The notes under the pieces were generated by a model. The model made no database searches. It was not told the origin of the DNA and saw nothing but the letters and a program-made list of their open reading frames with translations. Shown here in pieces: positions 39,401 through 50,752 of a stretch of DNA of 64,000 bases (the stretch's first letter is position 1; each line of letters opens with the position of its first letter). The stretch covers positions 7,192,001 to 7,256,000 of the forward strand of contig CM082576.2 of the NCBI GenBank assembly GCA_040954595.2, written 5' to 3'. Made by a program: the position numbers and the translations under genes. The DNA is from Balanoglossus misakiensis. Lineage: Eukaryota; Hemichordata.

Positions 39401-42400
39401 GAACACGGCCATTACTCTCCTTCAACGGGACAAAAGTCATGATTTTTTGTTGCTGCGTCGCTTACTAGTTTCTTCCGCGGTTGAAAGGGTTGTCCGTGAT
39501 TGTAATGGCTCAGGAGATCTCGTCCGCCATTTAGGACTTCGGCTCGTGTAACACGTATTTCATAAAGGTTTGACTTCCGCAAAGAGCGGGAAGATTCAGA
39601 TTCAGAAGCATTTCTGAAAATCCAGAGCCGCGGTAGCTCTCTGCGTCAACATTAACCGATGTGAGATTTCAGTGTTTCAACTTTTAATTAGTCCAAAGCC
39701 ACTAATCCAATTACTAATAGGCTTCATTGGTGCTTTTGCATTTTAAACATTTCAGGTTTCATGACGGACGAAGAGCGGAAGGCGTACGAGGAGATACCGT
39801 CCCAGCATGCTAAGTACTGGGTGCCGTGCATCTGGTTTATCAATCTCGTTCGCCGTGCCCGGGTGGAAGGGCGGATAGCCGGAGCCCCCGCCGTCAAAAG
39901 TATCATAGACGTAAGTTAAGGGACTGGCCAATTCCTTCGGCCTGGGAGGGGACGGTGGATTCATGGTGGCTGTCACCTTGTTTTAGAATTGTGTGACCGG
40001 GGGGGGGGGGTCATCACCAACTTTTCCATGTTCAATGGGGGTCAGTCACTTTTTGATATCCACAAAATAGAATCCACCCCCAGGCCGAAGATTTTTACAC
40101 ATTTTGATGAAGTCTGTTTATTCAGGTTCCCCTGGGCCCCTTTTTAGTACCGGTCTTCACGACGTCATTCTGCTTTAGTAAAAGTAATGCAAACATTACT
40201 TTGAACGTATTTGCGTATGGGTAATAAATAGTGTATTTAGCGAATGTGTCATTGCCAAGTGGGAAGGTCACGTCGATTTGTTCGTCTCCTACAAGCAGGA
40301 CAAGAACAGCGCCACCACAAAACTATCACAGAGGAGAAACAATTCTCATTTTGCCTCCTTGAGCGCTGCAAGTAAAGATGTCAGGATTGTTTGGCGCCAT
40401 TTCATAAGTGCTGACAAAGTATACGACGTGTTCAATTCATGATCGGTTATTACCTCTCCTTTTCGCGAAGAATGAGTCGTTCATACCAGAATGATTGGCG
40501 TGTTACCATTTGCCGAACTGAAGTAGCATTGCGTGCGTCAACGTCGCGTCGCGTCGTCAAAACAAGATGGCCGACTTTACGTTGATCATGACATTTCAAC
40601 CAACGTAGCGCTTGTCACAGTTACGGGTCTTAGCGCCATTTTTCATGTTCCCGTCTTTAATATATTAATGTTTTTTTTCATTTCCCGGTCTAAATATAAG
40701 CCTGATACAAAACGCGAAAGTCTGTCAAACCATGCAGAAAGTTCAGTTCCGGTTGACATCATTTTGTGAATGGCATTGTAATCATGAAAATGCGTCAGAG
40801 CCTGAGAGAAGAAAGGCCACATCATCTTGGTATTCATCATTTTTTTATTTATTTATTTCACCATTGCGCCGGAGCATAGTAGAACACCTTGAAAGATAGA
40901 TGGATTTAATATGAATTCTGGGAAAGTACCGTTTGAGAAGCCTATATGTATGTTAAAAGTGGTGCTGATTTTCAAGTGTGGCTGGCCTCTGGAGTTCACT
41001 GCTCTAGGACCATAGCTACAGCTTGCCACGAATATGGAAATTGCATCCGCATAGCATGACCACTCTTCAAATAAAAACTCAACGACATCCGGAAATCTGT
41101 GGCGTGGCACGGCAAGAAACAAACGCACTGCCGGCTACAGGTATTTTAGTGCTTAACGCAGCTCTAAAACCAAAGAGTCGAACTTCCTACGTACATTAGC
41201 GACCATGGAGATGCATTTGGCGGATATGAGGGTAATCCTGTGAGATGTCGCCATGCCTCCGTGACATTTTAGTGCTTTTGGAGTCAAAACGCTTCTCGTC
41301 ATCGGCTACATGGGTGCATGTATTGATGCATTAAGGTCGACGATCGTCTTATGCGCATGTGGTAATTTCGTGGCACGCACATGCGCATAAGGCGATCGTC
41401 CCCCTTTAACATGGGCGCTGAAGTCATTATTAAAAACGGTTACCATAGTAACCTGTTGGGTTAAAGGAGTGAAGCAATTGAGACTTCAAGAAAAACAAGA
41501 GAGGAAATTTCTCTCGTAAAAATTGCTTCCAAACATAACAATTTCTTGGGATTATGGACTTTAACCTTTTTGGTCGCTAAAGTCACTTTGTATGCCAGTG
41601 AAGTACTGACATTAAACACTGCTGAAATAATGAAGAGTGAGAGTTCTGTAATTTTGGCAATTTTGCAATCACCGTATAAAAAACGGTTCTTATTTTTCTT
41701 TGCCTTCTTTGGAGGAAATTGTCTGAATTGCCTGAAACAGCACGAAATGAAATTGACTGCCTTTGCACCGTGAGTTAATGGTTTGTCTAATAAAAGGAAT
41801 TGGTCTTAAAGAGCTGTTACTGGTGTACATGTGTTGCCAATAGTGATGCCAGCGTCTTCCGCTTTTTCGTTGTCCCGTGTTCGTTTTACTTCGACTGACT
41901 TCAGGCTTCAAATTACTCCGCGGCGGCCAGCGCGTTGCCGAGGAGAATTGCCAAAATCAAAGAAATGCATGGGGGGGGGGGGGGTGTAGGACTAATGCAA
42001 TTCGAACTGACGCATTTTTTCGCGCCATTGGCAACGTGTCGATTCCTATGTAATGCGCACCGATCGTGTGGTGAACGTGGTAAGGACTCTCTGCATAATT
42101 CCCACCTCAACTCCAGTTTAACGACACTGACGTCATTCAACTCAGACGATTTCACATCTGTCGATGTAAAGATATTTTCCCGCCCCCAGTGAGTATTGAT
42201 CTATCTGCTATGAATATGTCTTCTTACGGTGACCTTTCAATCGTTTGCAGGAAGTGAACCACTTTCACGACCAATGCGATGGCATTTTCGGATTTGACTG
42301 GGTCAGCGTCCCACTCGTCTACACACAGGTAACTATAAATCAGTAAACGTAATATATTTATTCAAAAATCAAGCGTAGCTTATGTGAAGTTTCTGACAAC

Positions 42401-44348
42401 ATATTTAAATCGCAAATTTTACACCAAAACTAGGCTATATATCCCTGGATAGCCCTTTCCATAAGTTTTATTGATTGTGGCCAAGTATCTGTTCCACGGT
42501 ATGCTCTTGTAATGATAAGTGTTCACCGCCATATTCAAATTTCTGTGTAAGAATATCTAGAAAACGATTCGAACAATTTTGTGATTTAAAAATATCGAAA
42601 AAAGTATAAATCAACTTAGCAATATCACGAGATATAATTATCAGGCTCGCATTTCGGTAGACCAAAAAAATGCTGAAAATTTTGCGAGTCCGATGGGACT
42701 TTTGCGACTTGATTAATGCGCGGAGCCTTAACAGCGTTTATGATTGATGACGCTGCGTTGATTAAGAAGTGCCACTTAATTAGAGTTAATTATAAAAGCC
42801 GAACTTTCGACCCTCGATTTATACGGACGATTGTTTGGATGCGCAGTTTTTGGGATTAGAGTTATTTAAAGCCCGTGGGCCTTCGTGTATTCATGCATTT
42901 TTCATTTCACAGGATATCATTCAATTTTACTTCACTGTGTTTATACACAAAAAAAGTCGCACATGCGCAGTTCAGACGACCTTCCCCTTTGAAACGGCTT
43001 ATTTTTTTACAGGTCGTGACGATAGCCGTGTACACATACTTCTTGGCGTGTCTCTTTGGAAGGCAGTATTTAGACCCGAATGCAGGCTACAAGGGCAAGC
43101 CCACCAACAGCGCTGATCTCTACATTCCTGTATTTACACTTTTACAGTTTTTATTCTATTTTGGTTGGTTAAAGGTAAGTTTCCACCCATTTTAAAGCTT
43201 TATCACAGGGAGAAAATCGTGACTTCTGATTTTTTGCCTCTTAGACTAGTTCGTCGTTGGCGGCGCTTGGTGATTTGCAGATTCAGTGAAAGTGACCAGT
43301 TTGATTGTCATTTCAGGTGGCAGAAGATATCATGGACCCGTTCGGTGAAGATGACGATGATTTTGAGATGAATCTTATCGTCGATAGAAACCTACAGGTG
43401 AGAAAATGTGAACTAAATGCGAACAAGATACTATAAACAGCGTCTCAGGACCCCCAACTATAGGTAAACCACAGTCACAATGAAGTATCGACGGGTGAAA
43501 ACACATTCTCCACCAAGATTTACCATCACTACATGTAAAAAAAGCCCACATCAATGCATGCTTGAAATTCGTATGTCCAGAAGAAAGAATCTACGAGATA
43601 TATTCAAACTTAATCGCAGGAATGATTGTAACACTTTTATAACTAAATTAACGATATCTTCAATAATTTTGTTACAGCTCAGCTATCTGGCAGTCGATGA
43701 TCTCTTCACAGCTACATTTCCGCTGGTGAAGGATTTGCACTACGGTGATCCAGATCCAGAAATCCCGTACACTAAAGCGTCCATCAAAAGTAAAGTTAAC
43801 CCTTGGCCGGGATCGGCGGCGAGAATGAAGTGAGTATGCCCGTCACGTCATCGTAATAAACTCAGAGTTTACCGACGCTGATGATTGTGCGCTTTACGGC
43901 GACACACGCCTTGCAATATCAAACCATTTAGGCGAAATGCCCACATGTCATGTTCATTCGTACATTCGATTCATTCTTTCACTATTTAAATGTTCCAAGA
44001 AACTTGAAAGTGTTATCTGTTTCTCACTTCAGTATATCCAAAAGGGGAATGGCAATAGCTGAATTGTCAGCGCCACACATACGGATGCATCATAACCATG
44101 ACAACCAGCGGGGACACCGGCCTTCCGCATCGGCGTCGCCTGCCAAGGCGGACTGCCTCCACGGGCACGAGTGCAGCGAGTTGCTGTCGGAAGCCGAGAA
44201 CCCAAAGCTACAGCCTCGGTCGAAGGGCGGTGAGGCACGCGACAAGGAGAAACCTCGGGTAAAGGCAAGGGCGGGAAACGGTGATCGCGAAAAGAAGCGG
44301 ACAGTATCAATGTCTTCCAATAACAAATGCTCCAAGTGCCATGAATGA
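35967..44348 (+). CDS. Bestrophin B, Ca2+-activated anion channel (gene span, 7 exons)
   Basis: Exons are 35967-36423, 39756-39910, 42251-42328, 43013-43174, 43317-43397, 43678-43829 and 44033-44348, joined in one frame of 466 residues. Family marks are [25 protein letters not shown] (neck), [37 protein letters not shown], a [10 protein letters not shown] membrane segment and the Ca2+ clasp FGEDDDDFE. It is the tandem paralogue of bestrophin A, with the same intron phases. Against human BEST1, the clasp positions Gln293 and Asn296 are Asp288 and Asp291 here, and aperture Ile205 is Pro197. The start is uncertain: an ATG at 35940 is in frame and would give an N-terminus of nearly normal length (MTNPFLVFQ), but those bases also form a textbook polypyrimidine-AG acceptor, so I start the exon at 35967. 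Confidence 0.94.
36424..39755 (+). other. First visible intron of bestrophin B (3.3 kb)
   Basis: GT-AG intron, four times longer than its counterpart in bestrophin A (765 bp). Nothing coding is recognised. It holds C runs at 36448-36458 and 37686-37698 and the 38674-38816 repeat segment. Confidence 0.8.
38674..38816 (+). repeat. Dispersed repeat fragment
   Basis: It starts gttaaagggccactatcta (shared with 27370) and ends with cacgaaattac and cacatgcgcataagacg. The right part matches, in inverse orientation, the left arm of the inverted repeat at 41339-41400 plus its flank, so the two are copies of one family. Confidence 0.55.
39756..39910 (+). CDS. Bestrophin B exon: cytosolic segment after neck
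   Basis: 155 nt, acceptor acatttcag, donor gtaagt. It completes Gly153 and encodes [17 protein letters not shown] to AVKSIID. It has the same size and phase as in bestrophin A. A TIR element begins only 9 bp after the exon end, right behind an intact gtaagt donor. Confidence 0.93.
39920..40090. mobile_element. Second copy of the 633-837 TIR element, 3' end degraded
   Basis: It begins gggactggcc after TAA (39917-39919). It shares with copy 1 the interior landmarks tcggcctggg, gtcacc-ttgttt-agaatt, cttttc-atgttca, gatatccacaaaa and gccgaag. The last 15 bases of the right TIR present in copy 1 are replaced by unrelated sequence. It contains a G12 run (39999-40010). It sits inside the bestrophin B intron, 9 bp from the exon. 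Confidence 0.7.
41339..41400. repeat. Inverted repeat with 23-bp arms
   Basis: The left arm gacgatcgtcttatgcgcat (41339-41361) is the near-perfect inverse of the right arm 41378-41400, with a 16-bp loop. It is flanked on the right by cccctttaac, the inverse of gttaaaggg seen at 27370 and 38674. It lies in the second visible intron of bestrophin B. Confidence 0.75.
42251..42328 (+). CDS. Bestrophin B exon: EVNHFHDQC to VPLVYTQ
   Basis: 78 nt, phase 0 on both sides, acceptor tcgtttgcag, donor gtaact. It encodes 26 residues ending [12 protein letters not shown]. The same length as in bestrophin A supports common descent by duplication. Confidence 0.93.
43013..43174 (+). CDS. Bestrophin B exon: TM3-TM4 region
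   Basis: 162 nt, phase 0. It encodes [20 protein letters not shown], a polar loop ([15 protein letters not shown]) and [19 protein letters not shown]. The loop is five residues shorter than in bestrophin A. Confidence 0.93.
43317..43397 (+). CDS. Bestrophin B exon: Ca2+ clasp
   Basis: 81 nt, phase 0. It encodes [19 protein letters not shown] then LIVDRNLQ. The two Asp residues at the Gln293 and Asn296 positions make the clasp more acidic than in bestrophin A or human BEST1. In BEST1 those two positions coordinate Ca2+ through backbone carbonyls, so an effect is not certain. Confidence 0.94.
43678..43829 (+). CDS. Bestrophin B exon: post-clasp peripheral segment
   Basis: 152 nt, phase 0 in and phase 2 out, acceptor ttgttacag, donor gtgagt. 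It encodes [19 protein letters not shown], then [19 protein letters not shown] to AARM. It has the same length as in bestrophin A. Confidence 0.91.
44033..44348 (+). CDS. Bestrophin B terminal exon: variable cytosolic tail
   Basis: Acceptor is tctcacttcag; the first base completes an Asn codon. There are 104 further residues to TGA. The tail is basic and rich in Lys, Arg, Ser and His, with a basophilic kinase-like site (KKRTVS), and ends CSKCHE. It is unlike the acidic tail of bestrophin A. The stop codon lies inside a perfect TGACGTCA (44346-44353). Confidence 0.88.
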
Positions 44349-45150
44349 CGTCACGAGAATCCTACGGGCCTGACATGCAGCGGCGGCGCCAATTCCCGGC
44401 CAGATTTCGATTGAGGGAGTCGACTCTTCTTTTGTTAAAACTGTGTGGATCCACTGCGGTTTGGTACAGCCGATGCCAGCAGTAACGGGTTCGACTGACG
44501 TCTCTTCCTCACAAAGATGCCTAATATAAACCGAATGTGGCTGAAAGAAGCCGAGGTTTAGGCTACGGCATGGAGTCCACGGTAGTCGGGCCTGTTCAAG
44601 CAAATCCGTCGGAGCTGAATTGAATGAGTCTAAGGATGACGTCACGCGTACCATCCTACCAGACGGCAGTTGACGAGACATGACAACCGCCAGTCTGGGA
44701 AAACGGAAAGATATCCGTGACTACCTCGCCAATGAAAATATAGTTTCATAAAAAGGCGCGGGGAAAATGTGAAGACGGGGATGGAAACCAAGCAATACCT
44801 CAGACGTGATGTGGCAGTACAACGATATGTTGACCCGCCGGCCACCAGAACTGAACTCAGCGGACCACGCACGCAGACGATGGTCAAGTTCAGTGAGGAT
44901 GCCACAGTTTTACACAGGAAAGCGCCTGGTCCCCGAGCACAAACGAGATTCTCGTGGAATCAAATCGTCGGAACCGTTTCAAGGTTTCTTCGTGGTCAAC
45001 TGTTTCGATCGGAGTGTGTATGATCAAATTATCTCTCATGGGACACCCAAGAAGGACCGATTTTGACGTTTTTCACGGACACACTAACACGTAAAAGCAC
45101 GAAAACCCCCGCACGTCCCACAATAAAGCCCCCTTAAGCCTCATCTCACC
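44349..45150 (+). other. Probable 3'UTR of bestrophin B
   Basis: Non-coding stretch between the stop codon and the first AATAAA. It includes a second TGACGTCA at 44637. Its extent is inferred from the signal only. Confidence 0.4.
45122..45127 (+). terminator. Candidate poly(A) signal AATAAA for bestrophin B
   Basis: First AATAAA on the plus strand after the stop codon, about 775 bp downstream. Not confirmed by transcripts. Confidence 0.42.
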
Positions 45151-47250
45151 AAACTTCAGAACTTCTTGAATGTATACCCTAAGATAGCGAGAGAAAAAAA
45201 TCTTGCCGTGAATTTTTCTGCACCTGTCGACATTCATTAAAAAGTCCTCTATCTATTTAGTCGGAAATATTCACTTAATGTACAACATCATGCAAAAGCT
45301 CTCTCTGTTTGGCGACGAGAGATCAATTAACCAAAAACGTTGACTTATCGCACCTTCTCTACGGAATATGATGAAGCGTTATAGCTTTTCGAGTTTTCAG
45401 ATATTCACTTCAAACAAAATCGTCAAGAGGAAGGTTTTCTTGACGTTTCGTTATTACGTAGGGTTGCTTGTCTACTGTTCAAGTTATAAGCCAACCAACG
45501 AAGTTTACGTTTTTACAGTTGGACCTACGAACAAATTCGGCCTTTCGGTTTCAGCGCCCAAGATCGCCCACTTATAAGGTTTCGACCAATAATTATTTAA
45601 AGGCGGCATTTGGACAATTATCGAAACAAGGTCGCATATTCTCTTTCAAATAAATCTAAACCCTTCTCCAAGTTCACCGATGTCCTCATGCAGAGCACGG
45701 TTTAATTTGCTGGTTATTATTTTTACGAATATTCCGCGCCTGCGCATCATGCGTCAGAATCAAAAGTGGGGAACTTTTTCTCTGCGACGCGACAATTCTC
45801 AGTATTACAGCCCGCTCATTGGTCTTTCAACGAGTCACGTGACGTTAACAGTCACCTTTTGTCTTCAGGGTTTATTTCCTGTCGCTCGACGGAATTTTGT
45901 CAACTGACCATGATTCGGGAACGACAGCCAGCAAAACACTCCATCAAGTGACAGGAGCTACCTTGGAAATCCTTGACTATACAACTCAGTGGCGTCAAGG
46001 ATTTCATTCATGTAAGATATACGACGTCACAAACTTGGCAATACAAATATACAGAAGGCAATACAGTTTTAATGGAATTTTAATTTTCCTAATAATTTCA
46101 CCGCGAGTAAACTTCGAGAAAACGCGGGCCTCAAAGGGACACCAGTTCTTTAAGTGCATGTATTCCTTTAATTTTGTATAAATACTTGTTTATATGAACA
46201 ACGTCCACGATGCGATGTGGAGAATGGACGATGCACATGGTGTGATTGGTTGGATCCTGATGCACGTGATGATAAGGAATTCGATGCACAATTATAATAT
46301 CGTGATGCAGTTTGGTCAGAGTTACAAACAATAAGATGATTATGCAATTTCAGTATATTCATACATTTCGCCATTTTTACTTTGTAAAAATTCATGCCGT
46401 TTTATTATATGAGCAAGAAAACTTATGAATATCAATAATGTCAATATGAATAAGGATTTTATCTCAATAAATTTGCGGAATCTTTTAGTATGAATAAGGA
46501 TTTTATCTCAATAAATTTGCGGAATCTTTTAGTATTTTGTGTCCTGTTCAAGATTTATCATTCATCCCTGCCCCTCCAAATGAAGGAGCCAGGTATGACG
46601 TTTGTGGACCACCTATTTCAAATCTCAGCTACGTTTTGGCACCGTAAATAGGGGAACAATAATCGACGATAAATTCTTTTCTCGACTGCCAGTCTTCAAT
46701 ACCAGACGTTCAAGAGAGACACAAAATGTACTAGGAGGGGAGCCCAAATAATTATATATGCAAGGTGCAAGCGACGAGAATGGAGATTAATGGCAATAGG
46801 ATTGCGTGTTAAAAGGGCCATGGAATACTTTCAAACAGATTTTGGTCAAGACGTCCCGGGCTATAGTTAACCCGCAATATGGCCATATCAACGAAGTGTC
46901 AGTTCTACAATGCATTACGTGCGATTTGTACTTCCAATACCACCTTTTTTGGGCTGGATTCTCCTGTTCATTGAAAAAAAAATTCCAAATGGTGGATGGA
47001 ATTGGAAACACCTAAAAACTACCAAACGCCCTCCACGGTCGGGTGTTTCAAGGGGTGGCCCTTTTGTTTTTTAATTTTTGACAAACTCTCCGAACTGTAG
47101 AGTTCTTGTTGTTGTCGATTGATCACTCTGGTATATATATATATGTATACCACCAAGGAGCTAAAAACTAGCAGCAAAGCAAGTCTCTACATGAAATGCT
47201 CACCAAATGTTCATTTTCTCAGATCTGCAGTCGGAGTAAAATCATGCACA
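45151..47250. other. Convergent intergenic stretch
   Basis: It lies between the 3' ends of bestrophin B (plus) and calcineurin B (minus). No gene is seen. CpG remains frequent up to about 47.1 kb and drops beyond it. It contains a 44-bp tandem duplication. Confidence 0.5.
46445..46535 (+). repeat. Tandem duplication, 44-bp unit x2
   Basis: The unit from tatgaataaggattttatc to cggaatcttttag occurs twice without interruption (46445-46488 and 46489-46532) and the copies appear identical, so the duplication is recent or an assembly artefact. Confidence 0.93.
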
Positions 47251-47509
47251 CAAATGCGCATACTTAAAAAAGTGTCAACCATTTAATAATTATAAACATC
47301 TTTACAGCAGTAAAGCTTCCTACTAAGATAAAAATTGACAGACAGCTTCAGAAAAAAACTTGACATAGAGCTTTGATATTAATAAAAAAATTATATTAGC
47401 CATTGTGCCAGTGGCAGCTAGTTGCTGGACCACACGACACATACACTGGACAACAGAAATGAGATTGGCAGTAGAATCACAGGGAAATCATTTGGAATAT
47501 TTCACGTAT

Positions 47510-47515
47510 TTTATT
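47510..47515 (-). terminator. PPP3R1: Candidate poly(A) signal for calcineurin B
   Basis: TTTATT on the plus strand reads AATAAA on the minus strand. An ATTAAA variant lies at 47282-47287. Either would fit the CpG step near 47.1 kb. Confidence 0.35.
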
Positions 47516-50500
47516 TTCATTTGTTTTTAAGTGGAAAAACGTCAAATTTAAAGTCGAGTGGAAGAAGAGATGACTAGGCAGTTTGGCTGTTCATGATGGT
47601 TGCCAGAATTTGTGTTTGAAAACTGCGGCATAGCATAGTTCAGTCACCTACTGCATTCTGCTATGAAACTGTTCTCTATTACGAAAGTGTCGAACTCTTA
47701 TTAATAGCTTTTTTTCCCCCCATGGAAAAATCAATTTACACAATTGCCATGATTGCTGGCCCACTGCCTAGTTTCAAAACAGCCCTTCCAACTGCAAAAG
47801 TTTTCATGACACTTCTTGATTGAATTCTACTCTAATTCATTTCTCTCTCAAAGAACAGACGCTTGCTTAAACATGGTTGATCTCATTTCTCTTGTACAAA
47901 TGTTACAAAAAACAAAAGGGTTACTACACTGCCTGGTGGTGCAAACATCTAAACTTCAGAGAAAAGCACTGACAAGCGCTTAAAATGCCACAAAATGTCT
48001 CAAGCAGTCTTTGCCATGAAAACCCAGGACACCTAGACTAACACAATTCAGTCCATTGATAGGGCTGCGATAACCTTACCAGGTGTGGAGGTAGGACACT
48101 AAATGCCCAACACAGGCTTTAGATTCAGTGTCGACTCTTGCCTGTCCCCAGCTGTGATTTTGTATTTGGCTGAATACTAGTAACTTGCATGCAATTAACC
48201 TTGTGCATTGTATTCAATGGACACCAAAAATAACACATGTACACACACAGCTAGAGCGTAGTACAGAACTTGTTGCAATATTAGGGAAATCATGCATATG
48301 AGAAAAATACATGCGAATACAGTTTTCAACATATATAACGTTCATTGTCAATTTAATCTCTGCAGAGTATATACCAGTCAACGTCTGTGGTATTCTGTGC
48401 CACTGGTGTTGCACTCAACCAACTGCAGGGAGAAGAAGGGACCTCCGAGGAAACACCACAGCCAAGTCTGCCTATTTAGGCACTAGAATGGCTACTGGAA
48501 ACCCTGTTAAAGTATACATGTACTTTGATAACACTGTAAATTTTAAGCAATTTACTTCCTAATCGTATGGAAGATTCCCTTTTCCCACCAGGCATGTAGT
48601 AAACTCTGTCTCACAATTAAAAAAAGAAGAAGAAAAATTGCAATAATGAATTTTGGGACATCACACTGAAAAGAGACTGTCCCAACCAGGGGTACAGTCT
48701 CTAACACATACCGGTCAACAAATGAAATTCCACTTTTTTTTTTGAAAAAGAATAAATTAGGCGTCGCTATCAAAGTAGCTTTCAGAAGTAAGCAAATGAA
48801 TGTGCCAACAAATCTAATATTGGATTGGAGCGATCTTTTGTCCACAAAATGATCTGAAAATTGGTGTGTACAATACTTGGAGCAACACTGTGGAGGTCAC
48901 AAATAAAGCAACTCTTTATATGTACACAAAACCAATACTTCTTCCCCTCAGAATATTAGCATACTTATTTCTTACATTCTCCAGAAATAAAAACACATGA
49001 AAATTTGATAGATTACTCTCTAATCCTGTGTCCACACACAAAAAAAATGTTAAGTCATTCTGTGCAAAATAAAAATCACCTGTTTCTCTCTGGCTTAGTA
49101 TTTTTTTTTTTAAATATCTTAACTTTCACAATCACAAATCACCACCACCAGAGCACGAGACCAGAAGCAACATCAAACTTGGGTGAAAATTACAGAACTG
49201 TGTTTGTGTGTGTGTGCATGCATTTGTGAATGGACAGCTGCAAGATGTGAATCAGGGAAAAAAGCAAAACGGACACCTAAGTATTAGTGATGACTAGATT
49301 TTGCATGAGTTGTATGTTGTTTGTAATCACAAAAGCAATGATACGAACATGTAGACAGACAGACAGGCAGACTGCCACTTAATACGATGTATATGAATTC
49401 ACTTCCTAATAAAACTATCACACCAGACTTCATTTCAAATGGATGTTATTTGCACTCGCATCAATTCTACCAGTACAAAAAACATGTCCATTATTTCTAC
49501 GGGACGACTATGCATGAAGATTACATCATCACAAGAACACCTAACTTCACAGAAAAATGAAGTGAAAATTGTTTAGCCCTGGCTTATAGCTTCACAAACC
49601 CAGTGGAAATCCACAAGTATCAGATGAACTTCTGAATACCATTATAAAGTGCCTCTACTTCCTGGAAGTGAGCTAGCCACCGAGTCATCACATATGTATT
49701 ACCCCCAAAACACCTAACGGAATATGGGAATGTTGAGATTTTGAAAGATGTACGTACATCATGTCTCCATTACCTAACCAGAAGTGTGAAAATTGCATAT
49801 TAAGATGGGTAGTCAAATTTACTATGTTCAGAACAAATTAAGTTGTTTTTTCGCAACGTACAATACGCGACAGTTACGCAGGTGTAGCGACACTTCAAAG
49901 TTTCAAACGCAAGGTTTTTTCGCTACAACGGCCGGGCGGGGCCACTTCGTAACGGAGTCTATCTAGGTTGAAGCGCTCTTGTATAAGTAGAACAAATGTA
50001 AAAACACAAATCCTACATACCAAAATGTTAAGTATTACCATCCCTGCCAAAGCACCGAAACGTATGACATTTAAAAATAAAGTTTAAATCACAACTGTTG
50101 TTTTATACTTAAAAACGGTTACACTGTTGAAAAAGAAAAGAGTCCAAGAATGAGTGAACCAATCTGGAGGTGTCACACACCCCCATTACAAAACATAAAC
50201 ACTTGTTGTATTTAAAAACAAATACATAATGGAGTTCTGGTTGGAGAAAATATAAAATACTGTACAAAGTCTTCAGGCCAATCCATCAGCTCATACTGCC
50301 CAGTTCTGTAGTGACGGTTTGCAGAGACGTGTTTGATATGAAACAAAACTTGATTCAGAATTACCCCTTTGCTAAACTCTGATGTGGGAGAGCAGATGAG
50401 GAAGATATTGAGTTCTAGTATATGCCATAGCTAGATAATTATCAACTCATTTTGCATTGAGGTTTACAGCTACTTTTCCTTTTGTTTCAGAGAGAAAACC

Positions 50501-50734
50501 CCACACAGAGTTTTGTTAGATACATGTAATAAAGTGTATGTGAGAGGCATATAGCCAGACATGGTTTTCGAGTTGGACTGAACGGTATATCATGGAAACA
50601 ATCTATCTTGATTCTAAGAGCATCCTCTGACAGTCAAAGTTGACTACATAAAGTTTTAAAAAAGAGACCTATTACAAAAGGGTGAAAAGTTGAATGATAT
50701 ACGATGCCATACCAAAAAGGTGGCAATTTTTTTT

Positions 50735-50752
50735 GGGGGGGGGGGGGGGGGG
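50735..50752 (+). repeat. G18 homopolymer
   Basis: Eighteen consecutive G after a T run. It is the longest of about thirteen G or C runs of nine or more bases in the window. Confidence 0.95.
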
